28,338 bases of DNA, taken from positions 1-28,338 of the IMG/VR virus record IMGVR_UViG_3300023281_001533, one strand, 5' to 3'. The notes under the pieces were generated by a model, which was not told the DNA's origin, did not search any database, and saw only the letters and a program-made list of their open reading frames with translations. The DNA is from a virus. How positions within the stretch are numbered: the stretch's first letter is position 1; each line of letters starts with the position of its first letter. Below, one piece after another: positions 1 to 10,700 of the stretch. The translations under genes and the position numbers were made by a program.

Positions 1-3000
1 ATAAGAATTATTTCAGAAGGATTTAACTTTAAGAAACTTCCAAAATTTATTGACGTAACTAGTATTAATGGATTAAATGCAAATCTTGTTGCAATTTCTA
101 CATCTATTGGAAAAATTAAAAATGTTAGGATTAAAGATGTTGGATATGAGTATCCATCAGACAAAACACTGAGTCCAGAAGCATTTATTTCACCAATTGT
201 AAATCTTGATAATTTAGATATAATTGACAAAATTGATATAGTTTCTGGTGGATCTAGATATTTGAACGCTCCAGACTTATTATTATTTAATGATAAAACA
301 AAAACTGTTATTGATAGTTCTTCTTTAATTGCAATTACTCCTAGCGGAGTAATATCGGAGATAAATCAGATAGCACCCATATATGGATTAAAATCTGATC
401 CACATAAAATCATTGCTATTAATAATTCTAATGGAGTTGGTATTAGTTCTATAGTGACGGGAAGTGCTGGTATTGCAACTTGTACTTTGTCGACACCAAT
501 TTTAGGTTTTACCTCACCAGCATTTGCCAATGATGATGAAATTTTTATTGAGGGAATTGATTTAATTGACAATATTGGGAATGGGTATAATTCTGCTGAT
601 TATGAGTATAGATTTTTTAAGGTTCAATCTTATGTAAATTCTAATCCCGCAATTCTTACTTTTGCAATTGTCGATGAACTTGGCGTTGGATTATCGACAA
701 ATCCGGGAATTGCAAAAACTTTTCAATCTGGATATGCCACTATTATTAATAAAAAATATTATCCAGAAATTAATGTTATTAAGAAAAGGGCAAAATTTGC
801 ACTAGGGGAACAACTTTATGTTGATACTGGAATAGGATTTTTTGCACAAGATTTGAGCATTATTTCAGTAAGAGATGAATTTATTAAAGTTAAAGGAAGA
901 TATTCCTTAAAAGAAGGTGATAAAATTAAAGGAAAAGTGAGTGGAGCAATAGCAGATGTTTCTTCTGTTATTGAAAATAAGAGTAAATTTAAAATTAATT
1001 ATTCATTAGAGCAAAATTTTGGATGGAAAAATGATATTGGTAAAATTAGTGAGGATTATCAGGTTACTCCAAATAATGATTATTATCAAAATCTTTCATA
1101 TTCAATCAAAAGTCCAATAACTTGGGATAAATCATCTCCTATTGTCAATAGTCTTATTCATCCATCAGGTTTAAAGAATTTTGCAGATGTTGGAATTATA
1201 TCTTCCACCAAGGCTTCCGCAGGACTAGCAGGTACAACATCTAGTATAGCTGTTTTGGATATAGTTGAAGAAAGGAGGGTAGATGTTATTAATAATTTTG
1301 ATAATGTTGTTGATTATGATACTAGAACAAATCCAGAACAATCTAAATTTTTACAAATTCAAAACAGAAAATTAACTGACTATACTGAGTGTAGAACTAA
1401 TAGAGTATTAATTCATGATGATATTAGTGGAAGATTTTCAAGTAGAGGATTTGAAGATCCATTTGTTGAGATTGAAGAAATTGATAATATCGACACACAT
1501 TCTAGATATACCATTCAAATTATTGATCCTGATACATTTGAATCTCAAATAACTGAATTAGTTTTACAAACATCGACATTGGATTCCATTTTATTTGAAA
1601 AATATACTGCATATACAAAAGAATTATTGGGAGATTTTAGTGCAGATGTTGATAGTGTAGGAAGAAAAACTTTATTATTTACACCTACCAATAGGTTTGA
1701 TAGGGATCATGATATTAAAATTATAAAGAAAACTTTTGCATCTCCAGCAACTGGAATTGGAACATACACTTTTGGATCTATTAATTTGATAGGTTCTAGC
1801 CTTATTGGAATTTCTAGCGTTGGAACTGCAAATAGTATTCGTACTATAGCTCAATTTTCAAATACCAATTTTAATGGATTATTTGCAAATATTGAAATTA
1901 CAAATACACTTAATACAGAAGTAAACTATATTGAAGCAGTACTAGATTTTGATGGATCAAATACCTATTTAAGTGAATATTATTTTGATACAAAAACACA
2001 GTCATATAGTTCATCTTCAATTGGACTTGTAACTGCAATTTATGACTCTATCTCCGGAATAGTATCATTTAGAGTTCAAAATGAAGAGGATAATATTGTT
2101 AACGTTAGGGCAAATATTGTCGGATTTGCTGCCACCAATACGGGCATAGGTACATATAGATTTCTAGTTTCTGGACAACCAGAAGGTGCCGAAAGAAGTG
2201 CGAAATTGGAATCGACAGTTGGTGTTGGAACTACAGAAATTAGAGTTGGAACTTTTGATCTGAACTTAGTAAGTTCAGTATCTTCTATTGTAAGAGTTTC
2301 TTCTGGAAGCAGTTCAGCAATTCATCAAGTTTCTATTTTAAATAATCTTCAATATATTACTGTCGTTCCAGGTCTGTTTTCTCCAACTAATAATGTATCT
2401 GGTCTTGGAACTTTCGGTGGACAAGTTTATGGTAATGAATTTTATCTAAACTTTTATCCAGATGAAACAAATACATCTACAAGTGCTCAAGGATTTAATG
2501 AAGTCTTATATACTTTTAGTGATTTTGATAATGATCCACTTGAATTGAAATATGGAAACACAACTCAAAAATTATTCCTTTCTTCATATGATAGCATAAA
2601 CGGAACAAGAGCCAATAAAGTTAATTTTAATCTAAATCACCAAAATATTTCAATTTATACTAAAATATTTAATCCTTCGGATACTTCAACGATTGATTTT
2701 TCAACAGGTATCTTTACAATTAGAAATCATTTCTTCAATACTGGCGAAGAATTGACATATACACCAAAATCAACATTTATTGGTGTTGGTCAAAGTGCAA
2801 TGGGTATTGGTTCAACTGCAAATTATCTCGGAATTATTACTGATAAATTGCCCGAAATAGTATACCCAATTGCACTTACACCAGATACCTTCAAGTTAGC
2901 AACTCAAAAATCTTATGCAATATTGGGAATTGGTGTAACTTTTAATTATGTCGGTCTTGGAAATGCACACGAATTGGAGATGACTAAAAAACTATCCAAA

Positions 3001-6000
3001 AGTATTATTTCTCTAGACGGAATTGTTCAGCAACCAATTACATTCACTCCCATATCACATAAACTTCAATATAATAGTGGGGGCATTAATGTTGGGATAT
3101 CAACATTTAATCTAAGTGGTATTTCTTCTATTCAACCAAGAGACATACTAAAAATTGATGAAGAGTACATGAAAGTAATTGAAGTTGGTGTAAGTTCTAA
3201 TACTGGTGGAAATATAACTGGCATTATTAATGCAAGTGGAATATCAACTTTCCCAACTGTTTCTGTTGTAAGAGCATCAGTTGGCAGTACTGCTACGTCT
3301 CATGCTGATGGTGCAAACGTTCAAGTTCATAGGGGATCATTTAATATCGTTGGATCGGAAATATGGTTTTCTGATCCACCAAAAGGAAATACTAGGGCAA
3401 GAAGAGATTCCAGTAATCTTCCCTATGTGAGGGCACAATACGCCGGTAGAACATTTTTAAGATCAAATTATGACACAAATATGGTATTTGATGATATTTC
3501 CGATCAATTTACTGGAATTGGAAAAACTTATACCACAACTGTTGGTGGAATTAATACTACAGGTATTTCTATTGGCAATGGAATATTGTTTATTAATGGA
3601 GTTTTTCAAACCCCAACAACAATTAACAATTCTGGAAATAATTATGAATTTGAAAATGACAATATTTCAGGAATTTCTAGTGTCGTATTTACTGGAATTA
3701 CTTCTACAGATGGGACTTATATCAAATCAGATTTTGATATAAATCAAAATCAACTTCCTAGAGATGGTCTAATTGTTTCACTTGGATCTACTCCTGGTCT
3801 TGGGTATGCGCCACTATTTGGTGCAAAGGTTAAGGCAGTATTAGATGGATCTGGGTCAATTGTTAGTGTAACTGGAATTTCTCATACTGGATCAGGACAA
3901 TCAATTAGTACTGCATTTTATAATAATCAAACTGGTATAATTGAAATTACAACGACAACTGATCACAATTTTGTTGGTGGAGACAGGATTAAATTAGTAG
4001 GTTTAGGATTTACTTGCCAATCTAGTTCAGGAATTGTAACTTATTTCCCATCTAGTGGTTTAGATTATTCTTATGACATAACTGGAATTATTTCTGCAAG
4101 GTCATTTAGATCTAATGTTGGAGTAAGTACTTTGTCACATTCTTATGTTGGATTTGGTACAGTTTTTCCTTGGTATGATTTAAATGAGGGTTCTGGTTAT
4201 AGAAATCCAGTTTCAATAGGAGTCACAGATCCAAATCATACAGGAACGGAAGCATCCATTACTGCGTCTGTTGGTGCTGGGGGGACACTGTCATTTTCGG
4301 TGGTGAGTGGTGGATCTGGTTATGTAGATCCCTATATTAGAACTCCAGAACCAATATACGAAAATTTACCAGTAATCGGTGTTTCTAGAGTTGGTGTCGG
4401 TTCAACAACTCAAACTGGTTTTAATCTACTAATGAATGTTAAAATTGGACCTTCACCATCAACAGTTGGTATCGGATCAACATTATTTGTTGTAGAATCT
4501 TTTGAAATATCTAGATCTGGTTATGCTTTCCAAGTTGGTGATGTGTTTAAACCAGTTGGACTTGTAACAGCACAAGATTTTATAGAACCATTAGCAGAAT
4601 TTCAACTTGAGGTTGTAGAAACTTTCCAAGATTTCTTTTCTTCTTGGTCATTTGGGGAGTTAAATTATATTGACAGTATATCTACTTTACAAAATGGAAA
4701 TCTTACAAGATTTCCACTTTATTATAATGGACAATTATTAAGTTTTGAGATAGATCAAAATAATCCTCTTTCTGGGGCAATTAATCTTGATGCAGTTTTG
4801 TTAATTTTTATCAATGGTGTAATACAAGAACCCGTATATGCCTATAGATTTTTTGGTGGAACATCTTTTGAATTTACAGAACCACCAAAAGCATCCGACA
4901 AAGTAGATATTTTCTTTTATATTGGACAAAATGGTATTGATGTTTCGTTGATTAATGTCAATGAAACTATTAAAATTGGTGATGATCTATTTGTTAAAAA
5001 AAATCCATTCTACCCTACGATATCAGATCAAGAAAATGAGAGAACAGTTGTTGATATTCTTGGATCAGATATTGTTGAAACAAATCTTTATGTTGGAAAA
5101 GGTATTGATGAGAATTCTAATAGACCTATAGAATGGATTAAACAAAAAATTGACAAATATATTAAGGGAGATATTGTATATAAGACACGTGATTCTCTTG
5201 AGCCATTTATTTATCCTACCGCTAAAATTATTGGCAATATTGAATCTGGATCTTCCGATATTTTTGTTGATGATGCACAGTTTTTTAACTATGAAGAGAA
5301 TAATTATGGTATTACAATTTCTTCTGTTGATGGATTAATTGTTCAAGGTACAGATCCGGTTTCTGCAGCATTTACTGCGACTGTTTCAGTAGCAGGAACA
5401 ATCTCTGCGATTACAATCACAAATCCTGGTTTAGGATACTCTTCATCTATCCCAATTAAAATTTCTTCACCACCTTCAATTGGTATTGGTATTGGAACAA
5501 CTGCAACCGCAACAGCTAATATTTCTTTAGGTAGTATTTCATCAGTTATAATTACAAACTCTGGGTTTGGTTATACCACTCCACCAAGACTTATAGTAGA
5601 AATTCCCAAATCAGTAACAGAAAAGATTGTATCAATTACTAATGTTCAGGGATTTAGTGGAATTATTACTGGTATTAGTACAACAACAGGAGTTGGTGGA
5701 CATCCACTATCTTTAAAAATTAACTTTAGAGCAAATGCATCCGATGCAAATGATTTGCAGGTAGGATACCCAATATTAGTATATAATACAACTGTTGGAA
5801 CTGGAGTTACTTCTGTAGATAGTGAAAATTCTTCCGTGGTCGGAATAGGAACTAATTTCTTGGATAATGTATACATTGTTAGTTCAAAAACTAATACGGG
5901 ACCAAATGCTGAGATTATTTGTAACATAAAAACTGATAGTAATATTGTTGGAATAGCAACAACAGGATCTACTACTTTACCATTGGGTAATATTTCTTGG

Positions 6001-6165
6001 GGAAGGTTATACAATGCCTCTCAAGGGTTTATAAGAACAAATCCAATCTCTATTGGAGTGACTGGTCTGATTGTAGACTCTGGATTATCAACATTTCCAA
6101 CAATACAAAGAAGGACGTTTGGATTGAGAGATAGTGGTGGAATTAGGAAACTTTCTAACTTATGA
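1..6165 (+). CDS. Very large baseplate wedge protein at the gp7 position, 5' partial
   Basis: The reading frame is open from the first base, so the gene begins outside the window and at least 2,054 residues are present; the TTG at 262 is only an internal codon. It lies directly upstream of gp8, where T4 has gp7 (baseplate wedge, about 1,030 aa), so a baseplate role is inferred from position; I see no clear residue match to gp7. The protein is low in Cys and rich in Gly, Ser, Ile and Val, with many GIGT/GVGST strings typical of cyanophage virion proteins. Three copies of an ING/LDG-(V/I)xQxP module occur near 3018-3050, 3586-3620 and 4801-4835. GxGY-type modules occur near 115-165, 232-275, 4171-4200, 4297-4340, 5413-5470 and 5551-5608. 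The stop TGA at 6163 is followed in frame by TAA. Structural role likely; exact T4 equivalence is uncertain. Confidence 0.8.
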   Translation: MRIISEGFNFKKLPKFIDVTSINGLNANLVAISTSIGKIKNVRIKDVGYEYPSDKTLSPEAFISPIVNLDNLDIIDKIDIVSGGSRYLNAPDLLLFNDKTKTVIDSSSLIAITPSGVISEINQIAPIYGLKSDPHKIIAINNSNGVGISSIVTGSAGIATCTLSTPILGFTSPAFANDDEIFIEGIDLIDNIGNGYNSADYEYRFFKVQSYVNSNPAILTFAIVDELGVGLSTNPGIAKTFQSGYATIINKKYYPEINVIKKRAKFALGEQLYVDTGIGFFAQDLSIISVRDEFIKVKGRYSLKEGDKIKGKVSGAIADVSSVIENKSKFKINYSLEQNFGWKNDIGKISEDYQVTPNNDYYQNLSYSIKSPITWDKSSPIVNSLIHPSGLKNFADVGIISSTKASAGLAGTTSSIAVLDIVEERRVDVINNFDNVVDYDTRTNPEQSKFLQIQNRKLTDYTECRTNRVLIHDDISGRFSSRGFEDPFVEIEEIDNIDTHSRYTIQIIDPDTFESQITELVLQTSTLDSILFEKYTAYTKELLGDFSADVDSVGRKTLLFTPTNRFDRDHDIKIIKKTFASPATGIGTYTFGSINLIGSSLIGISSVGTANSIRTIAQFSNTNFNGLFANIEITNTLNTEVNYIEAVLDFDGSNTYLSEYYFDTKTQSYSSSSIGLVTAIYDSISGIVSFRVQNEEDNIVNVRANIVGFAATNTGIGTYRFLVSGQPEGAERSAKLESTVGVGTTEIRVGTFDLNLVSSVSSIVRVSSGSSSAIHQVSILNNLQYITVVPGLFSPTNNVSGLGTFGGQVYGNEFYLNFYPDETNTSTSAQGFNEVLYTFSDFDNDPLELKYGNTTQKLFLSSYDSINGTRANKVNFNLNHQNISIYTKIFNPSDTSTIDFSTGIFTIRNHFFNTGEELTYTPKSTFIGVGQSAMGIGSTANYLGIITDKLPEIVYPIALTPDTFKLATQKSYAILGIGVTFNYVGLGNAHELEMTKKLSKSIISLDGIVQQPITFTPISHKLQYNSGGINVGISTFNLSGISSIQPRDILKIDEEYMKVIEVGVSSNTGGNITGIINASGISTFPTVSVVRASVGSTATSHADGANVQVHRGSFNIVGSEIWFSDPPKGNTRARRDSSNLPYVRAQYAGRTFLRSNYDTNMVFDDISDQFTGIGKTYTTTVGGINTTGISIGNGILFINGVFQTPTTINNSGNNYEFENDNISGISSVVFTGITSTDGTYIKSDFDINQNQLPRDGLIVSLGSTPGLGYAPLFGAKVKAVLDGSGSIVSVTGISHTGSGQSISTAFYNNQTGIIEITTTTDHNFVGGDRIKLVGLGFTCQSSSGIVTYFPSSGLDYSYDITGIISARSFRSNVGVSTLSHSYVGFGTVFPWYDLNEGSGYRNPVSIGVTDPNHTGTEASITASVGAGGTLSFSVVSGGSGYVDPYIRTPEPIYENLPVIGVSRVGVGSTTQTGFNLLMNVKIGPSPSTVGIGSTLFVVESFEISRSGYAFQVGDVFKPVGLVTAQDFIEPLAEFQLEVVETFQDFFSSWSFGELNYIDSISTLQNGNLTRFPLYYNGQLLSFEIDQNNPLSGAINLDAVLLIFINGVIQEPVYAYRFFGGTSFEFTEPPKASDKVDIFFYIGQNGIDVSLINVNETIKIGDDLFVKKNPFYPTISDQENERTVVDILGSDIVETNLYVGKGIDENSNRPIEWIKQKIDKYIKGDIVYKTRDSLEPFIYPTAKIIGNIESGSSDIFVDDAQFFNYEENNYGITISSVDGLIVQGTDPVSAAFTATVSVAGTISAITITNPGLGYSSSIPIKISSPPSIGIGIGTTATATANISLGSISSVIITNSGFGYTTPPRLIVEIPKSVTEKIVSITNVQGFSGIITGISTTTGVGGHPLSLKINFRANASDANDLQVGYPILVYNTTVGTGVTSVDSENSSVVGIGTNFLDNVYIVSSKTNTGPNAEIICNIKTDSNIVGIATTGSTTLPLGNISWGRLYNASQGFIRTNPISIGVTGLIVDSGLSTFPTIQRRTFGLRDSGGIRKLSNL

Positions 6166-6173
6166 TAAACAGA

Positions 6174-6181
6174 TATAAATA
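6174..6181 (+). promoter_or_regulatory. T4-type late promoter before gp8
   Basis: A perfect TATAAATA lies in the 34-base gap between the preceding stop and the gp8 ATG at 6200. T4 late promoters carry this element at -10, so transcription would start near 6187 and give a leader of about 13 nt. There is no clear Shine-Dalgarno sequence before gp8. The exact match and intergenic place support it; AT-rich DNA raises the chance of coincidence. Confidence 0.6.
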
Positions 6182-6199
6182 CTTAAAAAATATTTAACG

Positions 6200-7759
6200 A
6201 TGTCAGCAATTGTTACTGATCAATTTAGAATTTTGAATGCTAGTAATTTTGTAGAGTCTGTAGAATCTGCAAGTAATTCATACTACATTACTGTTGGACT
6301 ACCAAATCCAACTGCTATCGGATTTGGTAGGTCTAGTACTTGGAATACAGATCCTCCAGCACCGATAGATAATTTTTCATATGTCAATCATTATTCAGAT
6401 ACTATTCTATATGGAAAAAGAATAACATCTGCAAATATACGAAGAATAATTAGAAGAATAGATTGGATAGTTGGAAATAGATATGAAATGTATCGTGATG
6501 ATTATAGTATCATTAATCCAAGTCCTTTAACAAATTCTTCTAGGTTATATGATACAAATTATTATATAATGAATGAGGATTATAGGGTTTACATATGTAT
6601 TGAAAATGGATCTAGTGGGGACAATACCAAAGGAAATGTTTCACAAGACCAACCAACATTTACAGATTTGGAACCATCAAGAGCTGGAGTTAGTGGAGAT
6701 GGATATATTTGGAAATATCTATTTACTATTTCACCTAGTGATATTGTGAAATTTGATTCAACAGAGTATATAACTGTTCCTAATAATTGGTTGACATCAA
6801 CTAGTTCTCAAATTCAATTAATTAGAGAATCGGCAGACTCTTCTGAAAATCAAAATCAAATTAAGACTGTTTATATTGAAAAATCTGGGTCCAATTATTC
6901 AAATGGATTGGGACAAGAATTCAATATTCTTGGTGATGGAACAGATGGGAGAGTAAGAGTCGACGTTCAAGGAGGTAAAGTAACGAGCACTGTTGTGACT
7001 TCTGGGGGAAAAGATTATAGTTATGGACTTGTTGATTTGGGATCAATAAATTTAAATTCGACTGGAACAAGCGCCAAGTTGATTCCTATTATTCCACCAT
7101 CAAAGGGACATGGATATGACATATATACGGAATTGGGAACTGATAAAATTTTAGTTTATGCCAGATTTGATGATTCAACAAAAGATTTTCCAATAGATAC
7201 TAGTTTTGCTCAGGTTTCAATTATTAAAAATCCAACTTCATTGAATTCGGATCAAATTTATACTGATAATAGTTTCACTGGGTTATATTCTTTAAAATTT
7301 TCATCAATTACAGGAACTCCAACAATTGGGGAAAAAATTGAGCAAATAGTTTCTGGTGGATCTGGTAGAGCAACTGGATATGTTGCTTCTTGGGATAATG
7401 AAACAAAGGTTTTAAAATATTTTATTGACAGATCACTTTATTTTAATCAAACGACATTAGATCAGCAAGATTATGTTGGAATTTCTACTAATGGTAGATT
7501 ATATTCATTTGAATCTTCTTCTAATCAAATTATAGGAAAATCTTCTAGTTTTTCTGCATCTATTGATGTATCATTTACTGGAATTTCTACAAATCCCACT
7601 GGAACAAAACTAATTAACTTAGGTGTCAATTTCACAACAGGGTTAGCAAGTCCCGAAATAAATAAAGGATCAGGAGACATAATTTATCTTGATAACAGAC
7701 CTATAATCAGTAGGAATGCTCGTCAAAAAGAAGACATTAAAATAGTACTGGAATTTTAA
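6200..7759 (+). CDS. 8: Baseplate wedge subunit gp8
   Basis: This is a homologue of T4 gp8, a wedge subunit of the contractile-tail baseplate. The N-terminus (AIVTDQFR, then a GLPNP/GFGRSSTWNT stretch with a Pro-rich TDPPAP) matches the T4 gp8 start (AIVTSKFR ... ITFGRSEPW). The middle has GDGYIWKYLFTISP followed by TEYITVPNNW, like T4 GDGYVWEYLFEIPP and NEYIVVPWP. The C-terminus (YLDNRPIISRNARQKEDIKI) matches T4 YMENRPPIIMAMDQTEEINI. At 519 aa it is longer than T4 gp8 (334 aa); the extra length is a central region of about residues 215-430 that includes two imperfect GxGY-like repeats (SGSNYSNG and SGGKDYSYG). A late promoter precedes it and the next gene starts two bases after its stop, suggesting co-translation. 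Confidence 0.95.
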   Translation: MSAIVTDQFRILNASNFVESVESASNSYYITVGLPNPTAIGFGRSSTWNTDPPAPIDNFSYVNHYSDTILYGKRITSANIRRIIRRIDWIVGNRYEMYRDDYSIINPSPLTNSSRLYDTNYYIMNEDYRVYICIENGSSGDNTKGNVSQDQPTFTDLEPSRAGVSGDGYIWKYLFTISPSDIVKFDSTEYITVPNNWLTSTSSQIQLIRESADSSENQNQIKTVYIEKSGSNYSNGLGQEFNILGDGTDGRVRVDVQGGKVTSTVVTSGGKDYSYGLVDLGSINLNSTGTSAKLIPIIPPSKGHGYDIYTELGTDKILVYARFDDSTKDFPIDTSFAQVSIIKNPTSLNSDQIYTDNSFTGLYSLKFSSITGTPTIGEKIEQIVSGGSGRATGYVASWDNETKVLKYFIDRSLYFNQTTLDQQDYVGISTNGRLYSFESSSNQIIGKSSSFSASIDVSFTGISTNPTGTKLINLGVNFTTGLASPEINKGSGDIIYLDNRPIISRNARQKEDIKIVLEF

Positions 7760-7761
7760 CA

Positions 7762-10700
7762 ATGCCACAAAAGACTAATCTAAACATTAATCCTTATTAT
7801 GACGACTTTAATAAAGATGATAACTATTATAGAGTCCTTTTTAAACCAGGATATCCTGTTCAGGCAAGAGAGTTAACTGGTCTTCAATCTATTTTACAGA
7901 ATCAAATAGAATCTTTTGGAAGTCATATCTTCAAAGAAGGTTCTATGGTAATTCCTGGAGGAGTTACTTGTGACAATGCTTTTACTACTATTAAAGTAAA
8001 TAATGATCATTTGGGAATTGACATTACAATTTATCTTGATGCATTGCAGAATGCTAATAATGGAAGGGGAACCAGGGTAAGAGGTTTGTCATCGGGTGTT
8101 GTTGGTACTATTAAAGGATACTTTTTGCCACCAGAAGAAGGAGTTGAGCAGATTACATTATTTGTAAAATATCGTGATGGGGCTAATGATGGTGAAGGTG
8201 TTGAGTTTGTAGATGGAGAAGTCTTAGTACTTGAAGAAAATATTACATACGGCAATACAACTCTGAATAGTGGTGATACACTTTTAACATTATTCTCCAC
8301 AAATTCAACTGCAACTGGGTATGCAGTTGGAGTTTCCAAAGGTGTTTATTTTATCAGGGGCATATTTCTTGATGTTCTAAATAGTCAAATTATTTTAGAC
8401 CCATATAATAATGAACCATCTTATAGAGTTGGTTTTGATATTTTAGAAGAAATTATTACATCTGACGATGATGGAGATTTGAATGATAATGCAAAAGGAT
8501 TTACAAATTTTGCCGCTCCTGGATCAGATAGATTAAAAATTAGTGTTAAATTAATTAAAAAAGATCTATTAGACTTTAATGATACAAACTTTGTAGAGTT
8601 AGTTAAAATTGATAATGGAAAAATTAAAAAATTACAAAATAAATCTGATTATAGCATAATTAAAGATTACTTTGCTAAAAGAACATTTGAAGAATCTGGC
8701 AATTATGCTTTAAAACCATTTACTATATCAGTTACAAATTCTTTAAATAATGAAACTGGTAATGGTGGTCTTTATATAGAAGGACAAAGAACAGAACAAG
8801 GTAATATCCCAACCGACGATTTGATGTCAATTAAGATATCTGAAGGAACTGCATATGTTAAGGGGTTTGATATTGATTTAGTTGGTGGTGCAGTAATTGA
8901 CGTTCAAAAACCAAGAACAACCAAAAAAGTTGATGGTGCTTTAATTCCTTTTGGAATGGGAAGTCTTTTAAAAGTAAATAATGTTCATGGCGTTCCATAT
9001 TTAAACATTGGTGCTTCTCAAAGTGGTGCTCAAACTACGCAAGCAAATAATATAGAATTATATGATAGAAGAAGGAATGCCAGTGGAGATGGTCCTGGCA
9101 TAGCAGGTGGTGGAGGAACCAAAATTGGTGATGCAAGAGTGTATTGGTATGGAGTTTCAGATGCCCCATATTCTGGAGATAGTACAGTATGGGATTTATA
9201 CTTATTTGATGTTCAGACTTATACGACTCTATATCTTGCAAAATCATATACCGCAACAGAAGTTCCTTTAACTTCTTTTATTAGAGGTCTCTCTAGTGGA
9301 GCAACTGGACATCTTGCAGCAAAACCAAATGAAACTGCTTTTAGTTTATCTCAAACTTCTGGAACGTTTTTAGTTGGTGAACAAATTATTATTAATGAAA
9401 ATTTAGAATTAAAAGTCGGTATTCAAGCATTAAATGTGTATACTGTAGAAGATATTAAGTCGGTATATCAAGATTCTACTGCCCTTAACACCGCATTACA
9501 AACAGATTTCTTTGCAGACGCTGTTTTATATGAAAGAACTCCACCCAATTTTTCTATTACTGACAAATTAACAATTAGTGGTGGTAGCACTGGATCTGTT
9601 CCTGGAAGATTTTTTAGTGGGACAACAGGAATTAAAACTGAAGCAATAATTAAATATCAAACATCTGGACAAAATGATCCAAATTTTAATAGAATTAGTG
9701 TAGTATCATCTTCTGGAACTTCAATCACCCTATCTGCGGTTGGTGCTGCCATAACTGGAATTTGCACTTCAACGGTTAATAATGGAGATTCAGTATTTTC
9801 CTTGATGGAACCAAAGATTTTAAATCTTGCATCAGCAGGTTTATATACAAATCTTCCAAAACAGAATATTGCATCAGTTGATTTATCACAATCAAATCTT
9901 ACAATTACAAAACAAATTACTGGAAAATCTACAAATGCATTCGGGTCTTTAACTATAACTACTTCAGAAGCTTTGGATGCATCTTCTGGAATTACTAGCG
10001 TATTTTTTGAAACGTTTGATGCTGAAAGATACTCAGTTCATTATGATGATGGGATAACTGAAGAGTTAACGTCAGGAAAATTTACTCTAGGTTCTAATGG
10101 GAATTCTATTTCTTTTACAGGACTGAGAGCAAGTAAATCGAATGTTACTGTAATTGTAACTTTGAAAAAAAGAAATGTTACTAATAAATCTAAAGATTTT
10201 ATAAGAAGTGAACAAGTATCTATTACTAGAACCAGTGGAATTTCAACCCAAGTTGGAGAATCTGCTTCTGGGCTTAGCACAAGTCCATATTACGGATTAA
10301 GAGTTGAAGATAATGAAATATCATTAAATGTTCCTGATGTTGTTAATGTGCTTGCAATATATGAATCTACAAATTCATCATCTCCAGTTTTAGATAAATT
10401 AACATTTGCAACTGGGTTAGCACTAGACACTAATGTAATTACTGGTGAAAAATTAGTAGGTCAAAATAGTAGGTCAGTTGCGCAAGTTATTAATAAAACT
10501 GCATCAACAATAGAATTTGTATATCTTAATCAAAATAATTTTGAAGTTGGTGAAAGTGTCATATTTAAAGAATCTTCTTTAAATATTGTAATTCAGGAAA
10601 TTGCACCAGGAAGTTATATTGACAGAACTACAAATTTTATTTTGGATAAGGGTCATAGAAATCAATACTGCGATTATTCCAAAATAAGAAGAAGGGTAGA

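Noticed and set aside
262-6165. TTG at 262 as the start of the first gene
   Set aside because: The frame is open back to base 1 with similar composition and a GxGY-like repeat (KDVGYEYPSD), so the gene is simply cut by the window edge.
7657-7664. NATAAATA boxes inside genes (7657-7664, also 19847-19854 and 27604-27611)
   Set aside because: They lie within coding sequence about 100 bases or more from the next start, or with no suitable start; chance matches are expected in DNA this AT-rich.
8031-8339. Minus-strand open frames (for example 8031-8339, 20914-21186, 27755-27970)
   Set aside because: Each lies opposite a well-supported plus-strand gene, has no ribosome-binding site or recognisable product, and reflects the codon pattern of the real gene.
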